A DNA stretch of 47,747 bases from Paludibacteraceae bacterium (lineage in GTDB: Bacteria > Bacteroidota > Bacteroidia > Bacteroidales > Paludibacteraceae): NCBI GenBank assembly GCA_017444065.1, contig JAFSXJ010000012.1:1-47747 (forward strand). The letters run 5' to 3'. The position numbers were made by a program, and so were the translations under genes. The notes under the pieces were generated by a model. That model was not told the origin of the DNA. It made no database searches and saw nothing but the letters and a program-made list of their open reading frames with translations. Numbering within the stretch: position 1 is the stretch's first letter; each line of letters starts with the position of its first letter. Positions 15,960 to 24,279 of the stretch are shown piece after piece.

Positions 15960-18404
15960 TCCTTCCCTGTACTCCGTAGGAGTCTTGCCGGTATTGGCCT
16001 TGAATGATTTGGAGAAGTAACGAGGGTCGCTGAAGCCGCAGGCATAGGCGACCTCTTTGGTTGCCATATCGGTTGACCGCAACAGGTTGCATGCGTGCTT
16101 GATACGTGCTGCCTGTACAAAGTCCTTGGCCGACAGGTTGAACAACTCGTGCATCTTCCTGTTCAGCGACGAACGGCTCATGCAGGTCACCTTGGCGATG
16201 TCGTCTATCGACATGTTGTTGTCGCCTATATGCTGCTCCATGAACACGTGCAGTGTATTCAGGAACTTCTCATTCTCGCTCGTGTATCCGGGTGCCAGAA
16301 TCTCCGGTACAGGTAGCGGCTCGGGCTGCTGACTGTCGGCTACCGGCTGCCTACCGGCTGACGGCTGATTGCTGATGAGCAGATACCGCTCCTGCAAGCC
16401 AAGATAGGCCTCCAGCGTCTCTGCCCGTTGCTTGCGGTGGTAGTGTACGCGCGTGGATTGGATGGTGATAGCGATGGCTATCAGTAGCAGCAATCCGATC
16501 TGTAGTACCCAGCCGGTCGTACTCTCCCAGAACGTGGGTGTCACAGTTATATTCAACCTCCGCGTGTTGTCTTGCCAATGCCCATAGACATTGGTCGAAC
16601 GCACCTCAAACACATACTCTCCCGGATGCAGGTTGGCCAGAACGATGGCATTGGTTTTGGTGGGTGCATCCCACGGATGACCTTCGTCGCCACGTTCAAA
16701 GAAGCGTGTCGAGTAGAGCACTGTACCCGTGCTGCGGTAGTCAAGGGCCGAGTAGATCAGAATAAGGTCGCGCTCATCCGGAGCAAGCGTAATCTGTTGC
16801 AAGCCGTCCACGGCATAGTCGGGCTTCTTGTCGCTGCGACGAATCATGTTCAGCGCTATGCGGATAGATTCATTCTGATGCTTGAGCTCCGATTTGTCCA
16901 GCACCAGCATTCCCGATGCAGGTGCAATCAGCACTCGCCCGCCAGGCAATCCCAACGGAGGAACCTCGCCTAATATCAACTTGCCGTCCGTGCTGCTGCC
17001 GAAGAACGTGCGCCCGTAATTACATATCTTCTGCGCACCTTCGCCCTTGTTCATGGTAACATTGACCACAGTCAACGCAGTATTCCCTTGCAGCAGCAGT
17101 TCGTTGTCCGACCACGGAGCTATCTCATGGACTATATCTGTTTCCAAGCCGTCGCTCATCGTCAGGTTTTCCCATTGCACCTTTTCTGCATGCAGGTCAG
17201 TACCTGTCATCCTGTTGATACCGCCGCCTTCCGTACCCACGTACAACCGGCCTTGGTGCATACAGAGGCACATCACGGCGTTGCTGCTGAGCGAGTGCGG
17301 GTCATTCGCTTCACGCTGATGCCACCTTATACCTTTGGCATCCAGCACCATCAGTCCCGAAGTCGTGGCAGCCAGAACCGTACCGTCATCCGTGACAAGC
17401 AGACGACGGATAAACTTCTTCTCCGTCCCGGGAACGATGGTGAATGCCGGCTGCTGATCGCTCACAGCCGATTGCTGACTCACCCACAATCCGAACCCGT
17501 AGGTGGCTACCCACAACCGGCCGTCTTTATCCTCTTTGATATCGTACGCATTGCGCACTTCGGCATAAGTCTGTACTCTGTCAGGCGGCAGGCCGGTCTG
17601 TGCTCTGTATTCAATCATACACCCAGGTTTGCATCCCAGGAAGATGCGGCCGTCCTTGGTCTCATATACCGAATAAACCATGTTCCCGAAATCTACCGGC
17701 TGCTGGTGAAGTTGACCTACGCTGTCCATATAGCCGCGCAGGTTAAGAGCACTGTCATACACCATCAGCTGCTGCGTGTTGCGAACCGCTGCCCATATAT
17801 CGCCGTTGCTCATGCGGTGCATGCAACGGATCTCTTCGCGGTTGATGCGCTTTCCGTGTGAAACGAGTGGTGTTGCCACATACAGGCCATGATCGTTGAT
17901 CAGCCACAGATTGTCCTGCCTGTCCCTGAACTCTGACCAGATATTGCGCATCTGCAGGTCACCATATCGGCTGATCTTCTCTTTCGGACGCGCGTAGTCG
18001 GGATTGAACGGACGCTGCATCACTTCCTGAGCGGCATACTCTATTTCCGTGGGGAGCGTATCAAAGGTACAGGTACGGGTGTCAAACAGGAATATACGGT
18101 CATCAATGAGGCAGAGCAGGTTGTTGTTCTCTGTCAGGCGCATGCGGCGTATGCGGTCGCCGTGTATGGGCATGCCGTCACCCAGTTCGGGCTTGAACGT
18201 CACAAAACTGTTGCCGTCGAAGCGGTTCAATCCGTTCCACGAGGCAACCCATATCATTCCTGAACTGTCCTGTATGGTCTGAGTCAGATGCCAATGACTC
18301 AACCCGTCGTGGTCGTCATAGAAGTGCAGGGAGTAATCCTCTGCATGAATGCCGGTGCAGACAACGAGTATAAATAGGAGTATAGTATATATGCTATGCT
18401 TCAT
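15957..18404 (-). CDS. Membrane-bound propeller sensor / AraC regulator lacking kinase and receiver
   Basis: Probable pectin-responsive transcription regulator. From the ATG at 18404 it has 815 residues. An upstream in-frame ATG at 18446 is possible, but this start gives the better signal peptide (MKHSIYTILLFILVVCTGIHA). Then comes a large periplasmic region of Reg_prop propeller repeats (for example DSSGMIWVASWNGLNRFDG, KDGRLWVATYGFGLWVS) and a Y_Y_Y domain (HPGEYVFEVRSTNVYGHW). One membrane helix follows at about residues 630-652 (VLQIGLLLLIAIAITI), then a short charged linker, and a C-terminal AraC DNA-binding domain (about 707-815, MSIDDIAKVTCMSRSSLNRK and GFSDPRYFSKSFK). A normal hybrid two-component sensor has HisKA, HATPase and receiver domains between the helix and AraC; none is present. 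Two short word repeats lie in a propeller loop and in the linker. It sits between the two pectin operons. Confidence 0.88.
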   Translation of the reverse strand: MKHSIYTILLFILVVCTGIHAEDYSLHFYDDHDGLSHWHLTQTIQDSSGMIWVASWNGLNRFDGNSFVTFKPELGDGMPIHGDRIRRMRLTENNNLLCLIDDRIFLFDTRTCTFDTLPTEIEYAAQEVMQRPFNPDYARPKEKISRYGDLQMRNIWSEFRDRQDNLWLINDHGLYVATPLVSHGKRINREEIRCMHRMSNGDIWAAVRNTQQLMVYDSALNLRGYMDSVGQLHQQPVDFGNMVYSVYETKDGRIFLGCKPGCMIEYRAQTGLPPDRVQTYAEVRNAYDIKEDKDGRLWVATYGFGLWVSQQSAVSDQQPAFTIVPGTEKKFIRRLLVTDDGTVLAATTSGLMVLDAKGIRWHQREANDPHSLSSNAVMCLCMHQGRLYVGTEGGGINRMTGTDLHAEKVQWENLTMSDGLETDIVHEIAPWSDNELLLQGNTALTVVNVTMNKGEGAQKICNYGRTFFGSSTDGKLILGEVPPLGLPGGRVLIAPASGMLVLDKSELKHQNESIRIALNMIRRSDKKPDYAVDGLQQITLAPDERDLILIYSALDYRSTGTVLYSTRFFERGDEGHPWDAPTKTNAIVLANLHPGEYVFEVRSTNVYGHWQDNTRRLNITVTPTFWESTTGWVLQIGLLLLIAIAITIQSTRVHYHRKQRAETLEAYLGLQERYLLISNQPSAGRQPVADSQQPEPLPVPEILAPGYTSENEKFLNTLHVFMEQHIGDNNMSIDDIAKVTCMSRSSLNRKMHELFNLSAKDFVQAARIKHACNLLRSTDMATKEVAYACGFSDPRYFSKSFKANTGKTPTEYREG
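16326..16379 (-). repeat. CGGCTGACGGCTGATTGC-type word repeat in the regulator linker
   Basis: Iterated words built from CTACCGGCTG, CTGACTG and CTGATTGCTGA encode the linker ISNQPSAGRQPVADSQQPEP between the membrane-proximal helix and the AraC domain. A related stretch at 17446-17484 (CCGGCTGCTGATCG, CCGATTGCTGACTC) encodes a propeller loop. Confidence 0.65.
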
Positions 18405-18448
18405 GCTTGGTGATATATTATGGTGTCCATGTCGCCTGTTGTCCATCT

Positions 18449-18613
18449 AAAATCCCAACAACCCGTCAGGGTTGCCCTAACCGAAAAAGAACCTGCCACG
18501 GTTGTTTTTCGGAGAGCGGAGGCATCGGGGTCCCCACAAGCATGCGCAGTGGGGTGTCAGGTATTTGTGCTCTTTATGTCGCCCGGCGACATCCGATAGC
18601 ACAAATTGCCGAA
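18449..18613. repeat. Composite hairpin repeat, unit 1
   Basis: Order of parts: hairpin AACCC-gtca-GGGTT (from 18459); hairpin CCGAAAAA...TTTTTCGG with inner AACC/GGTT (18481-18512); AGAGCGGAGGC; an extra hairpin CCCCAC...GTGGGG (18532-18555); and a 51-base palindromic block (18563-18613) with arms ATTTGTGCT and AGCACAAAT and inner ATGTCGCC/GGCGACAT. Two blocks of it recur in unit 2 with one mismatch each. Confidence 0.85.
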
Positions 18614-18621
18614 TAGTCCTT

Positions 18622-18740
18622 TCCAAACCCCAAAGGGGTTATCCACCCGAAAAAGAACCTGCCAAGGTTGTTTTTCGGAGAGCGGAGGCATTTGTGCTCT
18701 TTATGTCGCCCAGCGACATCCGATAGCACAAATTGCCGAA
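18622..18740. repeat. Composite hairpin repeat, unit 2
   Basis: Same order as unit 1 without the extra hairpin: AACCCC-aaa-GGGGTT (18626-18640), the 45-base block CCGAAAAAGAACC... (18647-18691, one mismatch to 18481-18525) and the 51-base palindrome (18690-18740, one mismatch to 18563-18613). Between divergent genes. It is not a coding region although short open frames run through it. Confidence 0.88.
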
Positions 18741-18826
18741 CGCTCACGCAAAGGTAGTAAAAATTCGTCAAAAATGCAAAAAAAATCGTCAATATTTTAC
18801 TTTTTTCCATAATTGGGCTGATTTTG

Positions 18827-18858
18827 CACACATATGCGCGGGAAAAAAGATAATTTTG
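18827..18858 (+). promoter_or_regulatory. Promoter with CACACATATGCGCGGG box at the -33 position
   Basis: TAATTTTG at 18851-18858 fits TAnnTTTG. The box CACACATATGCGCGGG starts exactly 24 bases before it, where TTTG is normally found. The promoters at 31446 and 34981 have CACAC at the same distance. Read as an activator-dependent promoter for the PL1 gene at 18877; the leader would be short. Confidence 0.55.
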
Positions 18859-18876
18859 TTCAAAAATTTTAAGATC

Positions 18877-20736
18877 ATGAAAAAACTCTTTATCTTCTCG
18901 TTTATCTTTTGTTCTATTCTGAGTGTCAATGCGGCTGTTCAAATCAAGAGTACAGACGGTTGGCTGGAAAGTGCTTTCGTTGAGTGGACAGCATCTGAGG
19001 CTTATGCTGATTACAATGTCTATGTCCGTCCCGAGAGCGGCGACTATACGTTGCTTGACAAACAACTGATGCGCAGTTACAGCAATTATTTCCGTGCCGA
19101 TGCACTCGGTCTGCCTGCCGGCAACTATCAGCTCAAAGTAGTGCCTATAGTGGATGGAGCAGAGGTGGCAATTGAGGCAAGGGAGACAGGTCTTATGCCT
19201 GTTCAGGCACATGACCGCAACGGCTTTGCACACTTCAACTGGAACAAGGGCGTCGGTGCATACAAGGACAACGGAGAACTCAAGGACGGCGCTAAAGTGC
19301 TGTATGTCTATAAGGGTAACGCCAAGACCGTCTCAATGGATGTGACCGTTGACTCCAAAGGCAAAAAAGAGACCAAGTCCGGTCTGCAAGCCATCATCAC
19401 AGGCTACCAGAAGGGCTATGAGACCACGCCGCTCTGCGTTCGTATTCTCGGCACGCTGGAGGCAAGCGATATGGATGAGTTCGGCAGCTCGTCGGAAGGA
19501 TTGCAGGTCAAGGGCAAGAGCGCCGATGCGGAACTGAACATCACCATCGAGGGCGTCGGTAACGATGCCGTCATTCGCGGATTCGGCATCCTCGTCCGTA
19601 ACAGCAAGAGCGTCGAACTGCGTAACTTCGCCATCATGTCGGCTATGGACGATTGCATCTCGCTCGATACCGATAACAGCAACATATGGATTCATCACCT
19701 CGACGGCTTTTATGGCAAGAAGGGCAGCGGCGACAAGGCAAAAGGCGACGGAACGATTGATGTGAAGAGTGATTCCAAGTATATCACGATTGACAACAAC
19801 CACTTCTGGGATACCGGCAAGTCGTCGATGTGCGGCATGAAGAGCGAGAGCGGACCGAACTACATCACCTACCACCACAACTGGTTCGACCACTCCGACT
19901 CACGCCATCCGCGTGTCCGTACAATGAGCGTGCATGTATATAACAACTACTTCGACGGCGTAGCCAAGTATTGCGTCGGCTCTACCACCGGTTCGTCGGT
20001 CTTTGTGGAGAACAACTACTTCAACAACGCCCACAACCCCATGCTCATCTCCATGCAGGGAGCGGATACCAAGAACGGCACGGACGAGAAGAACTCGCCT
20101 ACTTTCTCCAAGGAGAACGGCGGTATCATCAAGGCATACAACAATGTGTTTGCCGGTTCATCCACCAAGCCGCAGTATTACTCTGCATCGAACACCGTGC
20201 ATTTCGATGCCTATCAGGCTTCTACCCGCAGCGAGCAGGTTCCCTCATCCGTAACAGCCAAGTACGGCGGCACGAGTTATAACAACTTCGACACCAACTC
20301 ATCGCTCATGCCCTCCATCACACCCGATGACCCGAACGATATTCCCGCCATCGTAACGAGCGGACTCGGCGCAGGACGTATGTTCCATAGCGACATCGAG
20401 CTCAGCCTTGCCGGCTACGACCCGACGAACTATGACATCAGCAGCGAACTGTCGAACCTCATTGTCGGCTACAAAAGCGGCTTGCAGGGCATCTTCGGCA
20501 CCGATTGGAACACCCTGCCCGAACCGTCAACGGCTCTCTCGAATGCCGTCATGGACAACACCCTCTCGTTCGACGGCAGCAACCTCTATAACCCGCAGGG
20601 CAAGGTCATCCGCATCTACTCCGTCAGCGGTGCTTGCGCAGGTACCACCAGCCGCGAGACCGTCGCTGTCTCTCACCTGCCCGCCGGCACATACATCGCC
20701 GTCACCCCCGATGGCACCCTGCGCTTCGTAAGATAA
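18877..20736 (+). CDS. PL1-family pectate lyase with type IX-like sorting domain
   Basis: Secreted endo-type pectate lyase. The ATG at 18877 is chosen over an in-frame one at 18733 because it yields a proper signal peptide (MKKLFIFSFIFCSILSVNA). Layout of 619 residues: a fibronectin-like beta module (about 20-110, FVEWTASEAYADYNVYVRPE); a PL1 beta-helix (about 115-470) with NIWIHHLDGF, GTIDVKSDSKYITI, YHHNWFDHSDSRHPRVR (likely catalytic Arg) and VHVYNNYFDG; then a C-terminal domain with IRIYSVSG and LPAGTYIAV, the classic layout of type A sorting domains of the type IX system. Its tail differs from the short tail on seven neighbours. It is transcribed away from the regulator. Confidence 0.92.
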   Translation: MKKLFIFSFIFCSILSVNAAVQIKSTDGWLESAFVEWTASEAYADYNVYVRPESGDYTLLDKQLMRSYSNYFRADALGLPAGNYQLKVVPIVDGAEVAIEARETGLMPVQAHDRNGFAHFNWNKGVGAYKDNGELKDGAKVLYVYKGNAKTVSMDVTVDSKGKKETKSGLQAIITGYQKGYETTPLCVRILGTLEASDMDEFGSSSEGLQVKGKSADAELNITIEGVGNDAVIRGFGILVRNSKSVELRNFAIMSAMDDCISLDTDNSNIWIHHLDGFYGKKGSGDKAKGDGTIDVKSDSKYITIDNNHFWDTGKSSMCGMKSESGPNYITYHHNWFDHSDSRHPRVRTMSVHVYNNYFDGVAKYCVGSTTGSSVFVENNYFNNAHNPMLISMQGADTKNGTDEKNSPTFSKENGGIIKAYNNVFAGSSTKPQYYSASNTVHFDAYQASTRSEQVPSSVTAKYGGTSYNNFDTNSSLMPSITPDDPNDIPAIVTSGLGAGRMFHSDIELSLAGYDPTNYDISSELSNLIVGYKSGLQGIFGTDWNTLPEPSTALSNAVMDNTLSFDGSNLYNPQGKVIRIYSVSGACAGTTSRETVAVSHLPAGTYIAVTPDGTLRFVR

Positions 20737-20862
20737 CCCTACCGTTATCACGTGGTCTTTGTTATTAAAAAGAAAAATGCGGCTATACGGTAAATCAAAA
20801 ATATTCGTTGGTCAAAGGTTACGATGACTAAAAAGAATACAATGACCAAGTTCGACGATTAA

Positions 20863-21333
20863 ATGGCATATAGTATGGATGATAAGAGTGACAACAAGAA
20901 GGTTATACATCAGGTAGCCGAGCCCAAGCGACAGGAGTTGATACAAGCGTGCTATGGTATAATAGGTTGTATGCAGGAGGTGCACAACAATCTGGGTGCC
21001 GGCCTACCGGAGTATATTTATCAAGAGGCCTTGGCTGTCGAACTGCTGTCCAACGGTTACTCGATACATAAAGAGCAGGAGTATCATCCGTTGTACAAAG
21101 GGCAGGAACTGAAGTCTTATCTTAAGATGGATTTGGTCGTTGAAAGTAACGTAGGTAACATAATAGTCGAATGCAAGGCAATCAGCCAACTGACTGAACG
21201 CGAGCACTATCAGACATTCGGCTATCTGCGCGGAACAGGTTGGCAGGTAGCCATATTGGTCAATTTCGGCACTCACCCGAAAGCACAGATCGAGCGCTAT
21301 TATAACAACAACGGAACAATAGAAGTATTTTAA
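20863..21333 (+). CDS. GxxExxY protein
   Basis: Small cytoplasmic protein of the GxxExxY family, 156 residues, named for the motif GAGLPEYIYQEAL seen at about residues 45-58. The middle has KMDLVVE and NIIVECKAI, the pattern of a PD-(D/E)XK nuclease-like fold (Asp, Glu, Lys), followed by GYLRGTGWQVAILVNFG. The family is widespread in Bacteroidota and often lies next to polysaccharide genes; its substrate is not established to my knowledge. The start at 20863 is the first ATG; 20875 is also possible. It stands alone between the PL1 and esterase genes with 126 and 245 bases of flanking DNA. Confidence 0.88.
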   Translation: MAYSMDDKSDNKKVIHQVAEPKRQELIQACYGIIGCMQEVHNNLGAGLPEYIYQEALAVELLSNGYSIHKEQEYHPLYKGQELKSYLKMDLVVESNVGNIIVECKAISQLTEREHYQTFGYLRGTGWQVAILVNFGTHPKAQIERYYNNNGTIEVF

Positions 21334-21394
21334 CGCATTGCCAGCCGCATGGATTTTTGGCATTTTTGTGCGAAGCAATTTTTGTTAGCAGCTG

Positions 21395-21506
21395 GTTGGC
21401 GGGCTATCCAAGCCCGCCAACAGGAGCGAAAGACTATACAGGCGGGCACGGTGCTTGCATCAGGGCGCGACTGAATAGGCTTGCGATCAAGTCCGCATCA
21501 GCGGAC
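21395..21506. terminator. Two hairpins between the GxxExxY and esterase genes
   Basis: GTTGGCGGGCT-atcca-AGCCCGCCAAC (21395-21421) is an 11-bp perfect stem, and GTCCGC-atca-GCGGAC (21491-21506) a second one. Neither has a T tract, so they may be repeats or rho-dependent stops rather than simple terminators. TATTTTTG at 21517-21524 could be the -7 element for the esterase gene. Confidence 0.5.
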
Positions 21507-21578
21507 AAAGGCTGCGTATTTTTGATTTAATAATACACCATTTAAGAAAACACCCCGTCACATGAAAAATCACACGGT

Positions 21579-22979
21579 ATGAACAAGGTTATAGCATCGT
21601 TACTGGTCATTTGTCAATTGTCAATTGTCACCTCGAGCGCAGCGATCCGCGTGCACACCATCGGTGACAGCACGATGGCGGACTATAACCCGTCCGCTAC
21701 CGACAAACGCGGCTGGGGCACGTACCTCGGTTCATTCTTCGACCCGGCTTTCGTCACGGTCAACAACCGCGGCAAGTCCGGTGCCTCCACGCGCACGTTC
21801 TACGACCAACCCGCCTTCTGGACGTCCGTCAAGTCGCAGATGACCGCCGGCGATTATGTCCTCATCCAGTTCGCCCACAACGATGAGAAAAGCAACGGTC
21901 TCGATGTCCTCGAGTACAACGCTTATCTCAAGGCGCAAGGACTGCCCGAACTGACCGACCTGCGCGGCACATGCCCCAACACCACATACAAGGATTACCT
22001 GCGCCGATATATCCGCGAGACGCGCGAACTCGGCTGCACACCCGTCCTCGTGGCGCCTATCTGCCGCAAGTACTTCCTCGGCGACAGCACCATCCGCCGC
22101 AACGGGCAGCACGACCTCGGCGACAAGTTCAACAGGCTGGAGAACGGTGTGCTCTACGAGAATCAGAAAGTGCCCGCCGATGACCACTCGATGGATTACG
22201 TCTATCAGATGCGGCTGGTAGCCGAGGAGATGAATGTGCCTTTCCTGGATATGACCACCGCCACCCGTGAGCTCTATCTCCGATACGGCGATGCCTACTG
22301 CACGCAGAACCTCTTCTGCCAGGGCGACAAGACCCACACCGCCGAACTCGGAGCCATGCTCATCGCGCAGACTGGTGCACGCCTGCTCAAGCAGGCAGGT
22401 ATCCTCGCCGACTACATCACCATCCATGAGGTGTCAGAGATCAGAGATCAGATGTCTGATGTCAGAAATCAGATGTCAGCAGCCGGTGCTCCGCAGGAAA
22501 AATATCATTTATCATTTATAAATTATCAATTGTCCACCCGCAACCTGTGCGTAGCCAAAGGCCGCTACCACAACTCCGACAACGGCACCTCCAAGACCCC
22601 TTGGCCTGCCGATGAGATTGACGAGAACGCTGTCCGCTACATCGACCTTGCCGTGACTGCACCTGCCGATTCGTCCATTCGCATCACCGCCATTGCCATG
22701 GACATCACTGCTTCGGGCTGCGCCACCATGAGCTGCCATATCAACACGGGCTTCGGTGACGCCTTCACCGATGTGCACACCTACTACGAGCGCGTCGGTC
22801 TGCCCAAGGATGAGCCTACGCCGGTCGCCATCGCACCCACGCATCTCACCGTCCCTGCCGGCAAGACGCTGCACATACGCATCCTGCCCTGGCTCAACGG
22901 CGAGACACAACCACGCTCAGGCAAGTACATCAGCCTCAGCAACATACGCATCGAAGGGTACGCCTGCATTCCTAAATAA
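21579..22979 (+). CDS. CE12-type rhamnogalacturonan acetylesterase (SGNH hydrolase) with C-terminal beta module
   Basis: Removes acetyl groups from pectin. The 466-residue product has a signal peptide and an SGNH domain (about 23-285) with block I GDSTMADY (Ser nucleophile), NNRGKSGAS (Gly), FAHNDEKS (Asn) and block V DKTHTAELGA (Asp/His). A repeat-rich linker at about residues 285-320 (MSDVRNQMSAAG, YHLSFINYQLST), encoded by iterated DNA words, leads to a beta-sandwich module (about 335-466, DSSIRITAIAMDI, GKTLHIRILPWLNG) of the kind also found on pectinases. The signal peptide itself contains a (GTCAATT)n word. There is no sorting tail. The following gene starts 2 bases after its stop. Confidence 0.88.
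   Translation: MNKVIASLLVICQLSIVTSSAAIRVHTIGDSTMADYNPSATDKRGWGTYLGSFFDPAFVTVNNRGKSGASTRTFYDQPAFWTSVKSQMTAGDYVLIQFAHNDEKSNGLDVLEYNAYLKAQGLPELTDLRGTCPNTTYKDYLRRYIRETRELGCTPVLVAPICRKYFLGDSTIRRNGQHDLGDKFNRLENGVLYENQKVPADDHSMDYVYQMRLVAEEMNVPFLDMTTATRELYLRYGDAYCTQNLFCQGDKTHTAELGAMLIAQTGARLLKQAGILADYITIHEVSEIRDQMSDVRNQMSAAGAPQEKYHLSFINYQLSTRNLCVAKGRYHNSDNGTSKTPWPADEIDENAVRYIDLAVTAPADSSIRITAIAMDITASGCATMSCHINTGFGDAFTDVHTYYERVGLPKDEPTPVAIAPTHLTVPAGKTLHIRILPWLNGETQPRSGKYISLSNIRIEGYACIPK
21611..21632 (+). repeat. (GTCAATT)n tandem word in the esterase signal peptide
   Basis: GTCAATT repeats with a 7-base period (21613-21632, last unit GTCACCT) and encodes CQLSIVTS inside the signal peptide. The PL10 gene carries the same word in the same place. 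Confidence 0.8.
22431..22536 (+). repeat. Dispersed-word stretch in the esterase linker
   Basis: Words based on ATCAGATGTCTGATGTCAG (22431-22482) followed by ATATCATTTATCATTTATAA and ATTATCAATTGTCC (22502-22536). In frame, between the SGNH domain and the beta module. Confidence 0.75.
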
Positions 22980-22981
22980 CC

Positions 22982-24130
22982 ATGTTGGAAGACTATACCA
23001 TCAACGAGCGTCTGGCATACACCCACCACCACCTGGTAGTGGCGGGTGATGACGACATACGGATTGGCGGCGTGCTCGGCGCAGCTATCCTATGTGCCAT
23101 GCTCGTTGATACCGACGAAGGCAACCGGCGTGCCATTGCCATCGACACCTATCCCGAACAGCGCGCATGGATCACGCGCTACGAACGTGAGGTCAGACGC
23201 GATGAATGGGGACTGCTCAACATCGAGCTACAACTCCTCGCCGATGCGTATATCCAGCAGGCGTCAAGCACCGTCAGATGGCTGGACATATGCCCCAATA
23301 TCCGCCTCATGGACCTGGCGATGCGACTGGTCAGCACCTACATGCAGTACCTCACCGTCGAAGCCTTCGGCACACATATATGGGAATGCGTCGAGTGGCG
23401 GGCACCCTTCGCACAATGGCTCATGGATGCCGCTCATGTCGAGACGCGCAGGCAGCAGTTCCTGCATACCGACTGGATGGAACCCGCACAGGTCACCGAA
23501 CTGTTGGACGTGCCCGACGAACAGGATGAACCGACCTTCATCTTCGAGAACGAAGATACGCAGGACATCATGAAGCGGTACCTCAAATGGGCGTGGAGCA
23601 CCTATCAGGCACAACTGCGACAGATACCCGGCTCACAACCGCGCGCAGCCAAGCACCGCACATTTGTCGTTCAGCAGGAGACCGACTGGGATTTCCTCTA
23701 CCCCGAGAGCCGCAAACTCTCCGACGACAACCAACGCCTCTGGGCGCAATGGATGCTCGATTGGAACGCCTTTGTACGCCGGCAGCTCAAACCGGAGAAA
23801 CCGCTACGGTTCTGGGTGGACGGCGTCAGCGAACTGCAGCAGCGGCAACTCACCCAGTTCCTCCGCCTGCAGGAGAAAGAGTGGGACTACTTCGCCTGCG
23901 TATCAGCATCCGTCTATGCCATGCGCCTGTTGGGCTACGTCAGGCGCGCTTGTACGGTGTCTGACATCACACGCTGGCTGACGGAGCAGCTCACCAACGA
24001 TTACACCACCAAGAACAACCACGACCAGTTCCTCCGCGCATGGAAACACCACGGACGATACACCGATGATGTCAAGCACTTCACCGCCGTACTATTGGAG
24101 CTGGGCGTCGGCAAATTCCGGCAGGAATAA
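22982..24130 (+). CDS. Unrecognised cytoplasmic protein, 382 residues
   Basis: I do not recognise this family. There is no signal peptide or membrane helix. It is mostly helical, rich in Trp, Arg and Gln, with a basic second half (LRFWVDGVSELQQRQLTQFL, AWKHHGRYTDDVKHFTAVLL). The stop of the esterase gene lies 2 bases upstream, so the two are cotranscribed, although one is secreted and this one is not. Codon use looks like the neighbours. The C-terminal layout of paired helices with KHHGRYTDDVKHF hints at a small regulatory or nucleic-acid-binding fold, but this is a guess. Confidence 0.7.
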   Translation: MLEDYTINERLAYTHHHLVVAGDDDIRIGGVLGAAILCAMLVDTDEGNRRAIAIDTYPEQRAWITRYEREVRRDEWGLLNIELQLLADAYIQQASSTVRWLDICPNIRLMDLAMRLVSTYMQYLTVEAFGTHIWECVEWRAPFAQWLMDAAHVETRRQQFLHTDWMEPAQVTELLDVPDEQDEPTFIFENEDTQDIMKRYLKWAWSTYQAQLRQIPGSQPRAAKHRTFVVQQETDWDFLYPESRKLSDDNQRLWAQWMLDWNAFVRRQLKPEKPLRFWVDGVSELQQRQLTQFLRLQEKEWDYFACVSASVYAMRLLGYVRRACTVSDITRWLTEQLTNDYTTKNNHDQFLRAWKHHGRYTDDVKHFTAVLLELGVGKFRQE

Positions 24131-24169
24131 TTAAAAAGTGAAGAATTTTCACACTTTCTGCTGTATTTA

Positions 24170-24201
24170 TTTGCGAATGTCAATAATTTTTCGTAACTTT
24201 G
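24170..24201 (+). promoter_or_regulatory. Standard Bacteroidota promoter
   Basis: TTTG (24170-24173), 20 bases, TAACTTTG (24194-24201), 79 bases before the start of the next gene. The CACAC...GCGCG box of other promoters here is absent. Confidence 0.8.
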
Positions 24202-24279
24202 CAGTTAGTCTGGTGAAAAACGAGCAACAGATAAATGAGATAATCTCACTATTATATTATTAACTTAAGTCAAATTATT

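Noticed and set aside
18449-18740. Possible CRISPR array
   Set aside because: Only two units, palindromic blocks joined to one another rather than repeats with unique spacers of equal size, and no cas genes.
18407-18812. Several overlapping short open frames in the region before the PL1 gene
   Set aside because: They run through the composite hairpin repeats; the same peptides appear twice because the DNA is repeated, and none has a family or a plausible start.
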